Part shown: one piece after another, positions 6,592-11,244 of the stretch
How positions within the stretch are numbered: position 1 is the first letter of the stretch
Layout of the letters: the number at the start of each line of letters is the position of its first letter
IMG/VR virus record: IMGVR_UViG_3300010938_000071
Location: 1-43,020 of that record
Direction: 5' to 3' (one strand)
DNA length: 43,020 bases
Origin: a virus
The notes under the pieces: model-generated
What the model saw: only the letters and a program-made list of their open reading frames with translations
What the model was told of the DNA's origin: nothing
Databases searched by the model: none
Position numbers and translations under genes: made by a program

Positions 6592-6787
6592 GGGGTAATT
6601 TGGCAGGTCTAATTATATGTAGGTTATAGCCAGTAAGTCATTATTAGGCCTATACTTAGGCCATGTAATCTAGAGCTATTTGTAGATCTGAGAGAACCGG
6701 AAATCGGTCTTTCCCGGCCAAACCTAGAAACAGGTCTAAGTTTGATATCGTAAGTCCTTGAGACAACATGACTTACAAAATAGACAA
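6592..6787. other. Intergenic region between TU1 promoter and TU2 terminator
   Basis: No credible gene. It holds TCTAGAGCT at about 6669 (also at 6552 and 8293), ATACTTAGGC (also at about 8745), and inverted repeats such as GTAAGTC/GACTTAC near 6750-6775 and CCGGAAA/TTTCCCGG near 6700-6718. These are candidate operators for TU1 and are unproven. Confidence 0.5.
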
Positions 6788-6813
6788 CACTCCCCCCGTA
6801 AAAGGGGGGAGTG
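6788..6813 (-). terminator. Hairpin terminator of TU2
   Basis: A perfect 10-bp stem (CACTCCCCCC/GGGGGGAGTG) with a 6-nt loop lies 25 bp after the stop of the papain-like gene. On the minus strand it is followed by GTTGTCTATTTTG, an imperfect U-rich tail. It probably ends TU2 and shields the TU1 promoter region. Confidence 0.7.
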
Positions 6814-6837
6814 AAGGAGGTTATTAAGATGGGAGCT

Positions 6838-7392
6838 TTATTTCCCTGTCTCAAGTGTGGCCACAACCCTAAAGCCGTTCGCCTTAGCCCACTTGTAGAG
6901 GTCATTCGGGGTCGTGTCCGCAGGATCGCGGTAAGAGTGAGGAATGCCAAGCTCGTCAAAGGCCCTCAGATAGGCCTCACAGCATAACTCACTACAGAAC
7001 CATTTGTTTCCCCAATCAACCTTAATGTTTAGAAGCCTATGTAGCACAAACCCCACAATCCCCAGAAAGTCATAAGGCCGTCCCTCAGCAAGCTTCTTGG
7101 CCCATGTGGCCGCGACAACGGGAGCTTTGTCAATCCGTGCCTGATCCGCAATCGCTATGGGCCGTCCCTCGTATCTCAGAACCACATAGCCAGACGCGTT
7201 CCGGAGAAGCCATTTCGTCGTCCGCTCTTTAATCCCCGTGGGCTCAGCTGAGAGCCACCTGTCAAGCCCCACACAAATAGCCACATGGTTGAGACCTTGA
7301 GGAAAATCCTGAGGCGCTCCTCTGCGTGTCCAGAAGCGGATAAGCCACGCAGAGAACCCCTTGTCGTGAACAAATATCAGGTCCCCTATCAT
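6838..7392 (-). CDS. Permuted papain-fold (NlpC/P60, YiiX-like) hydrolase
   Basis: 184 residues. The opening Gly-Asp-Leu-Ile-Phe-Val with Asn-His36-Val-Ala-Ile at 35-39 and Trp-Phe-Cys133-Ser-Glu-Leu at 131-136 follow the circularly permuted papain order (His first, Cys later) typical of YiiX/YaeF-type amidases. Such enzymes cut amide or lipid-linked bonds. Beside a peptidoglycan amidase the likely target is cell-wall peptide. Its ATG overlaps the amidase stop (ATGA), so the two lytic enzymes are coupled. No signal peptide is seen, so export would need a holin (candidate at 40353). The family call is by motif. Confidence 0.75.
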   Translation of the reverse strand: MIGDLIFVHDKGFSAWLIRFWTRRGAPQDFPQGLNHVAICVGLDRWLSAEPTGIKERTTKWLLRNASGYVVLRYEGRPIAIADQARIDKAPVVAATWAKKLAEGRPYDFLGIVGFVLHRLLNIKVDWGNKWFCSELCCEAYLRAFDELGIPHSYRDPADTTPNDLYKWAKANGFRVVATLETGK

Positions 7393-7967
7393 AGCTGAGC
7401 CTCCTCAGTGAGAATAGTGTGTAGCTTCTCAGCACTCTCAAGGAGATTAGAAGAGATGATAGCCGCTATGAGGTCTAGTCTGTGAGGATGCCAAAGCTCG
7501 CCGGGGCAGGTCTTAGGTGCGCTATCGCAGTGGTATCTCACTATCGCCCCCCCTGAGGCCATAGGCATGAGGTTTTGAGGCCAAGCAAGCTGAGTAGCCA
7601 AGCCCTTAACCAAAAATACCAGAGAACGAACCTGGGCCAGTGTGGGGATGTCCTTTCCGCGGTCAAACCAACCTACAAGGGAAATTCCTATGTGAGTGTG
7701 ATTGAAGCCCTTCTCGTGAGCACCATTCAGCTGTTGCCGCCAGCGATTGCCTACAGCTATCATTCCGTCCTCTTCTATGAGGAAATGATAGCCCATGCCA
7801 GCGAGCCATCCTCGCGTGAACCTGTGCCAACGATCTATCGCTTTGGCTTGATGTTTCTTGTTGTGCCGCGTTGCTGTGTGGTGTAGCGTGAAGCCTTTCC
7901 AGACACGACAGGCTTTCTCCAAATCCCGTATAGCGTCCCGCGCATTGTTATACCATTCTATCGCCAT
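7389..7967 (-). CDS. N-acetylmuramoyl-L-alanine amidase (Amidase_2/PGRP fold) endolysin
   Basis: 192 residues from ATG 7965-7967 behind AGGAGG. Visible zinc-site residues are the His-His pair at 29-30 (Leu-His-His-Thr-Ala), His146 (Tyr-His-Cys-Asp) and Cys154 (Lys-Thr-Cys-Pro-Gly). Gly-Tyr-His-Phe-Leu-Ile at 59-64 is the conserved central strand. This is the T7-lysozyme/PGRP layout that cleaves the bond between MurNAc and L-Ala. The single domain has only a short helical tail and no wall-binding repeats. It lies in TU2 after the tRNA-like gene. It is probably the main endolysin. Confidence 0.9.
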   Translation of the reverse strand: MAIEWYNNARDAIRDLEKACRVWKGFTLHHTATRHNKKHQAKAIDRWHRFTRGWLAGMGYHFLIEEDGMIAVGNRWRQQLNGAHEKGFNHTHIGISLVGWFDRGKDIPTLAQVRSLVFLVKGLATQLAWPQNLMPMASGGAIVRYHCDSAPKTCPGELWHPHRLDLIAAIISSNLLESAEKLHTILTEEAQL

Positions 7968-8191
7968 ATCAGACCTCCTAGCCACTGACCAACCGCCTTA
8001 GCCCTCCATAAGTAATAGCGGGGCCAGGATTTGAACCTGGAACCTTCGGATAATGAATCCGGTGAGCTACCTGATTGCTCTACCCCGCTATTTTCGTCCA
8101 AGACTAGGATAACCTCCTGATCGGCCATATTCGTGTAGGCTTTCATGGCCTCAGAGGGGGTCATCTGAGCTATGAACAATAGCCAAACCAT
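7958..8191 (-). CDS. Short reading frame that contains the tRNA gene (candidate leaderless gene, 77 aa)
   Basis: The ATG at 8189-8191 lies exactly 6 nt after the TATACT -10 element, the same leaderless spacing seen at the regulator and terminase genes. The first 35 residues look protein-like (Met-Thr-Pro-Ser-Glu-Ala, Asp-Gln-Glu-Val-Ile-Leu-Val-Leu-Asp-Glu). The frame then runs through the entire same-strand tRNA and stops at 7958, overlapping the amidase start by 10 bp. Either it is translated and tRNA processing competes with translation, or the open frame is chance. The sequence cannot decide. Confidence 0.35.
   Translation of the reverse strand: MVWLLFIAQMTPSEAMKAYTNMADQEVILVLDENSGVEQSGSSPDSLSEGSRFKSWPRYYLWRAKAVGQWLGGLIWR
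8016..8089 (-). tRNA. tRNA-Met-like (anticodon CAT)
   Basis: A 74-nt cloverleaf: acceptor AGCGGGG/CCCCGCT (7 bp), D-arm GAGC/GCTC with GG in the loop, anticodon arm CCGGA-TTCATTA-TCCGA (4 pairs plus a C.A at 27-43), T-arm CCAGG-TTCAAAT-CCTGG, discriminator A, no encoded CCA. The sequence strongly resembles bacterial initiator tRNA. However, position 1-72 is paired, the anticodon stem lacks the full three G-C pairs of initiators, and position 37 is U rather than a purine. It is therefore a diverged initiator-derived tRNA that may act as an elongator or a non-translational element. Confidence 0.85.
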
Positions 8192-8197
8192 ACTCAT

Positions 8198-8227
8198 AGT
8201 ATAAACCTTTCATATGGTCTAGTTCAA
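8198..8227 (-). promoter_or_regulatory. Promoter of TU2 (tRNA and lysis genes)
   Basis: The minus strand reads TTGAAC (8222-8227), an 18-bp spacer, then TATACT (8198-8203). The predicted start near 8191 coincides with an ATG. A paired iteron (8247-8267) lies 19 bp upstream of the -35 box, a place where a bound protein could activate or repress. Confidence 0.7.
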
Positions 8228-8246
8228 CCCGGTGCCACTTAGCTTT

Positions 8247-8267
8247 CAATCGCCCCAATCGCCCTTA
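8247..8267. promoter_or_regulatory. Paired iteron next to the TU2 promoter
   Basis: Two tandem AATCGCCC units (AATCGCCCC then AATCGCCC, followed by TTA) match the iteron clusters at 1818-1837 and 1886-1906. It lies outside any gene, so the match is not forced by coding. Likely a binding site for the same protein. Confidence 0.55.
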
Positions 8268-8309
8268 GTCCGGCTACTTAAGGATAGCTAGTCTAGAGCT
8301 GGTTAGCTA

Positions 8310-8585
8310 TAAAAAAAGAAAAAGAAAAGAGAAGCTCTAAGAGAAGAAGCTCTTAAAAGGCTCTAAGGAAAAGAAGCTCTAAAAGGAATAAGAAATACCT
8401 AGAGTAAGCTCTCTTAAGTAAGGATAAGATAGGTTCTTAGGTAAGTAAGAGTAAGCTCTTAGGTAAGGATGTTCTCAGGCTCAGGTGAGAATAGTTTCTT
8501 AGGTGAGGATGTTCTGGTGAGGATGATTTCCCAGGTTTTCTCAGGTGGGTTTTCTCAGGTGAGAGTAATTTCTCAGGTGAGGATA
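8310..8585. repeat. Degenerate direct-repeat region
   Basis: Non-coding. The left part repeats AAGCTCTAA/AAGCTCTTA four or more times in a purine-rich context. The middle shifts to TTCTTAGGTAAG, and the right part has about six imperfect copies of TTCTCAGGTGAGGATG, each near 16 bp. The gradual drift from one variant to the next suggests growth by repeat slippage. It may be a second origin, a packaging or partition site, or an untranslated transcript. No promoter clearly drives it. Confidence 0.6.
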
Positions 8586-8609
8586 GGGGGTGGGGGGAGG
8601 CGGGGTGGG
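8586..8609 (+). other. G-quadruplex-forming motif
   Basis: Four G-runs of five, six, four and three residues are separated by loops of 1, 4 and 1 nt, meeting the usual G4 pattern. The last run also pairs with CCACCCC at about 8621-8627 to form an alternative hairpin. It sits at the end of the repeat region, with no gene nearby. Confidence 0.6.
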
Positions 8610-8905
8610 AAAGACTTTCTCCACCCCCTCCTATTCGGTTTTGGTTTTACGCTTCTGGCCTCAGTTTCCGTGGTTGGAACAGGTGAATTAACATAATAGG
8701 TATTATGTAAGGCAATATGGCCTAAGTGCCTATCTGACATATACTTAGGCTAGTTTTCAATGAGATAAAGTAAAGTGAGAGAAGGGTTCTCATTAACGAG
8801 AGCAACCCTAGGAGCAATAGCTAGGAGCAATAGCTAGGAGCAATGGCAATAGCTAGAATATTATGGCTAGAGATAACCGAGAGATAATCCAAAAAAACAA
8901 AAAAA
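8610..8905. other. Non-coding region with palindrome and tandem repeat
   Basis: Contents: a 16-bp palindromic site CATAATAGGTATTATG (8692-8707); an inverted pair GCCTAAGT/ACTTAGGC (8723-8753); and three tandem 13-bp units ctaggagcaatag (8808-8846, third with one change). I see no gene or convincing promoter. The palindromes are operator-like. Confidence 0.5.
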
Positions 8906-8943
8906 AAGGCCTAGTGGCGAACAAACGCTCGCCACTAGGCCTT
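8906..8943 (-). terminator. Strong intrinsic terminator of TU3
   Basis: A perfect 15-bp stem (8906-8920 with 8929-8943; core GGCCTAGTGGCGA) with an 8-nt loop is followed on the minus strand by a run of nine T, then G and seven T. It ends the operon whose last gene is at 9078-9446. Confidence 0.9.
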
Positions 8944-9077
8944 ATACTTATATATGTTCTACCTATATTTCCAACTTTTCCAACGCCTTTCGCGTCGCAC
9001 GCGTTCCTTCTCCCTTTCTCTTACCCTTCTTTCATATGCTCTCTCTCTTCTCTCCTTATTTATCTTATTTATCTGTT

Positions 9078-9446
9078 TCACTTTCTCTCTCCTTCTCTTC
9101 CTTCTCTTACTGGAAAGGCCTTCAAGGCTTCAAGGCCTTTCCGAGCTATGGCTTTCTCGATCTTTGTTGCCTCTCGGTCAGTCCGACACGGAATATACCA
9201 CATCCCGCGCCTGCGGCTATATTTTCCACCCGCGGCTTTCATAACAACTCGATCTTTCTCGCTCGGCTTATCTGTAAACTTAAGCCATAACCAATTACCC
9301 TTTCTCGTTATTCCCTTTAGTACGGGTGTAGTAGTAGCCGGTATACGGGTGAGCTTTTCTAGCTGAGCTTGTAGCTCAGCCAGCTGGGCTTGCAGTGTCT
9401 CGATCTCCGAGACACTATTCCTATGCTGAGATATACGCTTAGACAT
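9078..9446 (-). CDS. Coiled-coil protein with a small Trp-rich beta domain (122 aa)
   Basis: Residues 14-36 form a short coiled coil (Leu-Gln-Ala-Gln-Leu-Ala-Glu-Leu pattern). Residues 48-92 read Trp-Leu-Trp-Leu-Lys-Phe, Lys-Pro-Ser-Glu-Lys, Lys-Ala-Ala-Gly-Gly-Lys-Tyr-Ser and Met-Trp-Tyr-Ile-Pro. This resembles a small domain common in phage and plasmid multidomain proteins with the theme Lys-x2-Gly-Phe-x-Trp-x-x-Lys-x-x-Trp-Tyr. I cannot name the family. The last codons contain an 11-bp inverted repeat (GGAAAGGCCTT/AAGGCCTTTCC, 9112-9141). Last gene of TU3, followed by the strong terminator. Confidence 0.7.
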   Translation of the reverse strand: MSKRISQHRNSVSEIETLQAQLAELQAQLEKLTRIPATTTPVLKGITRKGNWLWLKFTDKPSEKDRVVMKAAGGKYSRRRGMWYIPCRTDREATKIEKAIARKGLEALKAFPVREGREGERK

Positions 9447-9474
9447 TACAGCCTCCTTTGAGGGCGTGTTTTGT

Positions 9475-9539
9475 TTGCCCTCGTATATACAGGTTTTAGT
9501 GCCAGTCAGGAGTCCAAGCCTCCGGCTGGCACTTTCACG
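9475..9539 (-). other. Post-gene hairpin unit 1
   Basis: Right after the stop of the 234-residue gene, AGTGCCAG/CTGGCACT (9498-9505 with 9526-9533) closes a bulged hairpin with an inner GGAG/CTCC stem. A conserved block TAAAACCTGTATATACGAGG follows on the minus strand, then a small GAGGGC/GCCCTC hairpin (9460-9482) and the next ribosome site. Related units are at 10327-10390 and 11175-11240. There is no U-tract, so processing or regulation is more likely than termination. Confidence 0.6.
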
Positions 9540-9540
9540 C

Positions 9541-10245
9541 TTACCTATCCTTGCGATATTGATCAGGGGTTAACCCCCTGGAGGCTAGCTCACTAGCCCG
9601 GTGGGGGTCATTAACCCCTACCTTGACCCACGCCAGAGCTTCCTCTGGCGTGAACCCTTTTGCGATCCAATCGTTGATCTGAAACGGGTTTTCAAAACCC
9701 ATTTCAAACCAGCTTCTATATTTGACCATCCAAAGGAGATGCGCCACTTCCTTTGGTGTAAGATGCCATCTTTTGCACCACCCCGCTCCACGAGGACCCA
9801 ACCCCACTTCTCGCCACGCTTGCACTTCTCCCAAAGTGTAAGCATCGGCATAAATACGCCAGTCAAGGGCATCAGAGGGGGTAAGTCCCCAGGCGGCCCA
9901 ATAGCGGGCCTCGTATTCCTGAATGCCCGCTACTATAAGCCACTCTTTTTTCTCTTTTGACGAGAGATAGAGCGGGTCGTTGGGGTCATCCTCATTCTCA
10001 TACTCATTCTCATATTCATACTCATTCTCCGGTTCCTCCAGCTCCTCTGGCTCCTCTGGTTCCTCCAGTTTCTCCAGTTCCTCTGGCTCCTCTGGCTCCT
10101 CTGCTTCTTTGATAACGGCCTCTAGCAAAGCCATTATCAAATCCCTGTTTCGGCACAGGGCCCCTATTTCCGTGGCCCCATTTTCTATCTCCTTTTCCAG
10201 GGCCTCTTCCAAGGCCCTTTTTATTTCCTCTCTTTTTGTTGACAT
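9541..10245 (-). CDS. Multidomain protein: shared helical N-domain, acidic linker, Trp/Leu-Thr-Pro repeats (234 aa)
   Basis: Residues 8-53 are paralogous to the 68-residue protein at 5753. Residues 50-90 are a low-complexity Glu-Glu-Pro and Glu-Asn-Glu-Tyr linker. Residues 100-230 contain four or five helical repeats of about 20-25 residues built on Gly-Leu/Phe-Thr-Pro-x-Glu-Ala-x2-Trp-x3-Gly, probably stacked helix pairs for protein binding. No enzyme motif. It has a strong GGAGG site and a structured leader (10291-10347) upstream, with a post-gene hairpin unit after the stop. Non-repressing scaffold or host-takeover roles are possible; the function is unknown. Confidence 0.7.
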   Translation of the reverse strand: MSTKREEIKRALEEALEKEIENGATEIGALCRNRDLIMALLEAVIKEAEEPEEPEELEKLEEPEEPEELEEPENEYEYENEYENEDDPNDPLYLSSKEKKEWLIVAGIQEYEARYWAAWGLTPSDALDWRIYADAYTLGEVQAWREVGLGPRGAGWCKRWHLTPKEVAHLLWMVKYRSWFEMGFENPFQINDWIAKGFTPEEALAWVKVGVNDPHRASELASRGLTPDQYRKDR

Positions 10246-10290
10246 AATATCCTCCTCGCCCGTTTTTGCCCACGGAGCCGGGGGTTTAAA

Positions 10291-10347
10291 GGAATCCAGA
10301 GAAACCTAGTTGCTCTCTGGATTCCGTGCCCTCGTATTTATAGGTTT
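10291..10347 (-). ncRNA. Structured leader of the 234-aa gene (relative of the TU1 leader)
   Basis: A 12-bp stem (GGAATCCAGAGA/TCTCTGGATTCC, 10291-10302 with 10314-10325) is closed by an 11-nt loop. Its TAGGTTT (minus-strand sense) complements AAACCTA 30 nt upstream (10341-10347). The stem occupies the same place as the 13-bp stem at 6457-6510, keeping the GGAA/TTCC ends but changing the inner pairs on both sides. Both leaders share GGGTTTA and CACGGAGCCG (plus-strand sense) 3' of the stem. Confidence 0.6.
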
Positions 10348-10390
10348 AAGTGCCGGTCAGAGGGTCGGACTCCTGACTGGCACTCTCACG
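10327..10390 (-). other. Post-gene hairpin unit 2
   Basis: After the stop of the 111-residue gene, a 12-bp stem with one G.U (10349-10360 with 10373-10384) is followed by TTAAACCTATAAATACGAGG, the conserved block seen in unit 1. The block's AAACCTA is also the partner of the leader loop at 10302-10308, so the hairpin unit and the leader may fold as one structure. Confidence 0.6.
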
Positions 10391-10391
10391 C

Positions 10392-10727
10392 TTACTGGCT
10401 AGCGTAATTCCGGAGCCAGTTTTCTGTCTCTTCTGTCAGAGAAGTCCACCACCACCAGTCGGGGTCGCCGTAAAGAGCCTCTTTGTCCACATAGCCTTTT
10501 ATTTCCTCCAGAATCTTCAATTGAAGCTCCTGAGGAATCTCTATTTCCCCTACAGGAAAATAGCTCCCACTCCAGGGTTGTCGGAAAACCCTGATCGTTA
10601 TTTTGCCCGCCTGCACCCAAAGCCGGGCAAAATAGTAGCTCATATGACCCTGCCACTCACACTCACTATGCTCCCATTTCATCTTAGGGAGCATCTCCCT
10701 TATCTCTTTTGCTGACAGCTTTTTCAT
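10392..10727 (-). CDS. Hypothetical protein (111 aa), tandem paralogue of the next gene upstream
   Basis: ATG 10725-10727 follows AAGGAGGTGTAAG. The N-terminus (Leu-Ser-Ala-Lys-Glu-Ile-Arg-Glu-Met-Leu-Pro-Lys-Met-Lys-Trp) and C-terminus (Glu-Glu-Thr-Glu-Asn-Trp-Leu-Arg-Asn-Tyr-Ala) match the corresponding ends of the 124-residue protein at 10729-11103. The core is beta-rich with many aromatic residues, including four Trp in a row near residue 94. The two genes are probably a tandem duplication. No family recognised. Confidence 0.7.
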   Translation of the reverse strand: MKKLSAKEIREMLPKMKWEHSECEWQGHMSYYFARLWVQAGKITIRVFRQPWSGSYFPVGEIEIPQELQLKILEEIKGYVDKEALYGDPDWWWWTSLTEETENWLRNYASQ

Positions 10728-10728
10728 C

Positions 10729-11103
10729 TTACACCTCCTTGTTAGCTTTGTTGGCATAGTTGCAAACCCACTGATCAAGTTCCTGGGTAGTGGGATAGTA
10801 AGCAAGGGTATTCAGCGTGCCCCCTTGCTGATATATGGCTCTTTTCAAAAGTGCCTGAGGGGCATTTATAATCCCTATATACTCTATCTTAGCCCCTCGC
10901 ATATGATACACCTGCAAAACTAGCTTGCGATCTGCCGCATCTATCAGGAGATAGTAAAAGTCCTGAGTGCGAAGATACGCAAGATATGTAGCCACTTTTT
11001 CAGGCGTATTGAGAGGCACGGGCCATATATCTTTGATGGGGTCATAACCCCATCTTATCATAGGTATTATCTCTTTTACCTTTTCAGGTGATAGTGCTGT
11101 CAT
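10729..11103 (-). CDS. Hypothetical protein (124 aa), paralogue of the 111-aa neighbour
   Basis: The start Thr-Ala-Leu-Ser-Pro-Glu-Lys-Val-Lys-Glu-Ile-Ile-Pro-Met-Ile-Arg-Trp and the end Thr-Gln-Glu-Leu-Asp-Gln-Trp-Val-Cys-Asn-Tyr-Ala-Asn match the neighbour. The middle is more divergent, with a strand-rich stretch (Tyr-Tyr-Leu-Leu-Ile-Asp, then Leu-Val-Leu-Gln-Val-Tyr). Kissing-hairpin leader copy c lies immediately upstream. Its stop codon falls inside the ribosome site of the following gene. Function unknown. Confidence 0.7.
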   Translation of the reverse strand: MTALSPEKVKEIIPMIRWGYDPIKDIWPVPLNTPEKVATYLAYLRTQDFYYLLIDAADRKLVLQVYHMRGAKIEYIGIINAPQALLKRAIYQQGGTLNTLAYYPTTQELDQWVCNYANKANKEV

Positions 11104-11121
11104 CTTACACCTCCTTTAAAG

Positions 11122-11170
11122 CCCTCTCCACTAAGCCCGGCGGAGAGGGGTTTGGCGGCCGGGCACGCCA
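11122..11170 (-). ncRNA. Kissing-hairpin leader RNA, copy c
   Basis: The 5' hairpin has stem TGGCG/CGCCA (11153-11170) and loop TGCCCGGC. The 3' hairpin has stem CCCTCTCC/GGAGAGGG (11122-11149) and loop GCCGGGCTTAGT. The loops pair over 7 nt (GCCCGGC with GCCGGGC). TTTAAAGGAGG, which includes the ribosome site, follows at once. This is the longest loop-loop match of the four copies. Confidence 0.72.
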
Positions 11171-11174
11171 GGGT

Positions 11175-11240
11175 TTTGCCTTCACATTTACAGGTTTTAA
11201 TACCGGCCAGAAGTTTAAACTTCTGGCCGGCACTCTCACG
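11175..11240 (-). other. Post-gene hairpin unit 3
   Basis: Soon after the methyltransferase-helicase stop there is a perfect 28-bp palindrome (11203-11230; arm CCGGCCAGAAGTTT), then TTAAAACCTGTAAATGTGA, the conserved block of units 1 and 2. The stem sequence differs strongly from the other two copies while pairing is retained. Confidence 0.6.
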
Positions 11241-11244
11241 AAAA

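Noticed and set aside
6829-6987. Plus-strand 52-codon frame with a good AAGGAGG site and a Cys-x2-Cys-Gly start
   Set aside because: It is fully antisense to the well-supported papain-like gene apart from 9 bases, has no promoter, and the SD-like bases lie beside the TU2 terminator hairpin. Kept in mind because the ribosome site is strong.
8469-8696. Plus-strand 75-codon frame over the repeat region
   Set aside because: Its sequence is simply the translated direct repeats and G-run (Ser-Gln-Val, Gly-Gly-Gly-Gly), it has no ribosome site and no conserved-looking domain.
8863-9366. Plus-strand 167-codon frame
   Set aside because: It runs antisense to the coiled-coil gene at 9078-9446 and through its terminator; composition is low-complexity Ser/Leu/Phe, typical of an antisense shadow.
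9515-9540. Sigma-54-like TGGCAC element in the post-gene hairpin units
   Set aside because: TGGCAC is part of the conserved stem; the -12 GC element is absent at the required distance in all three copies.
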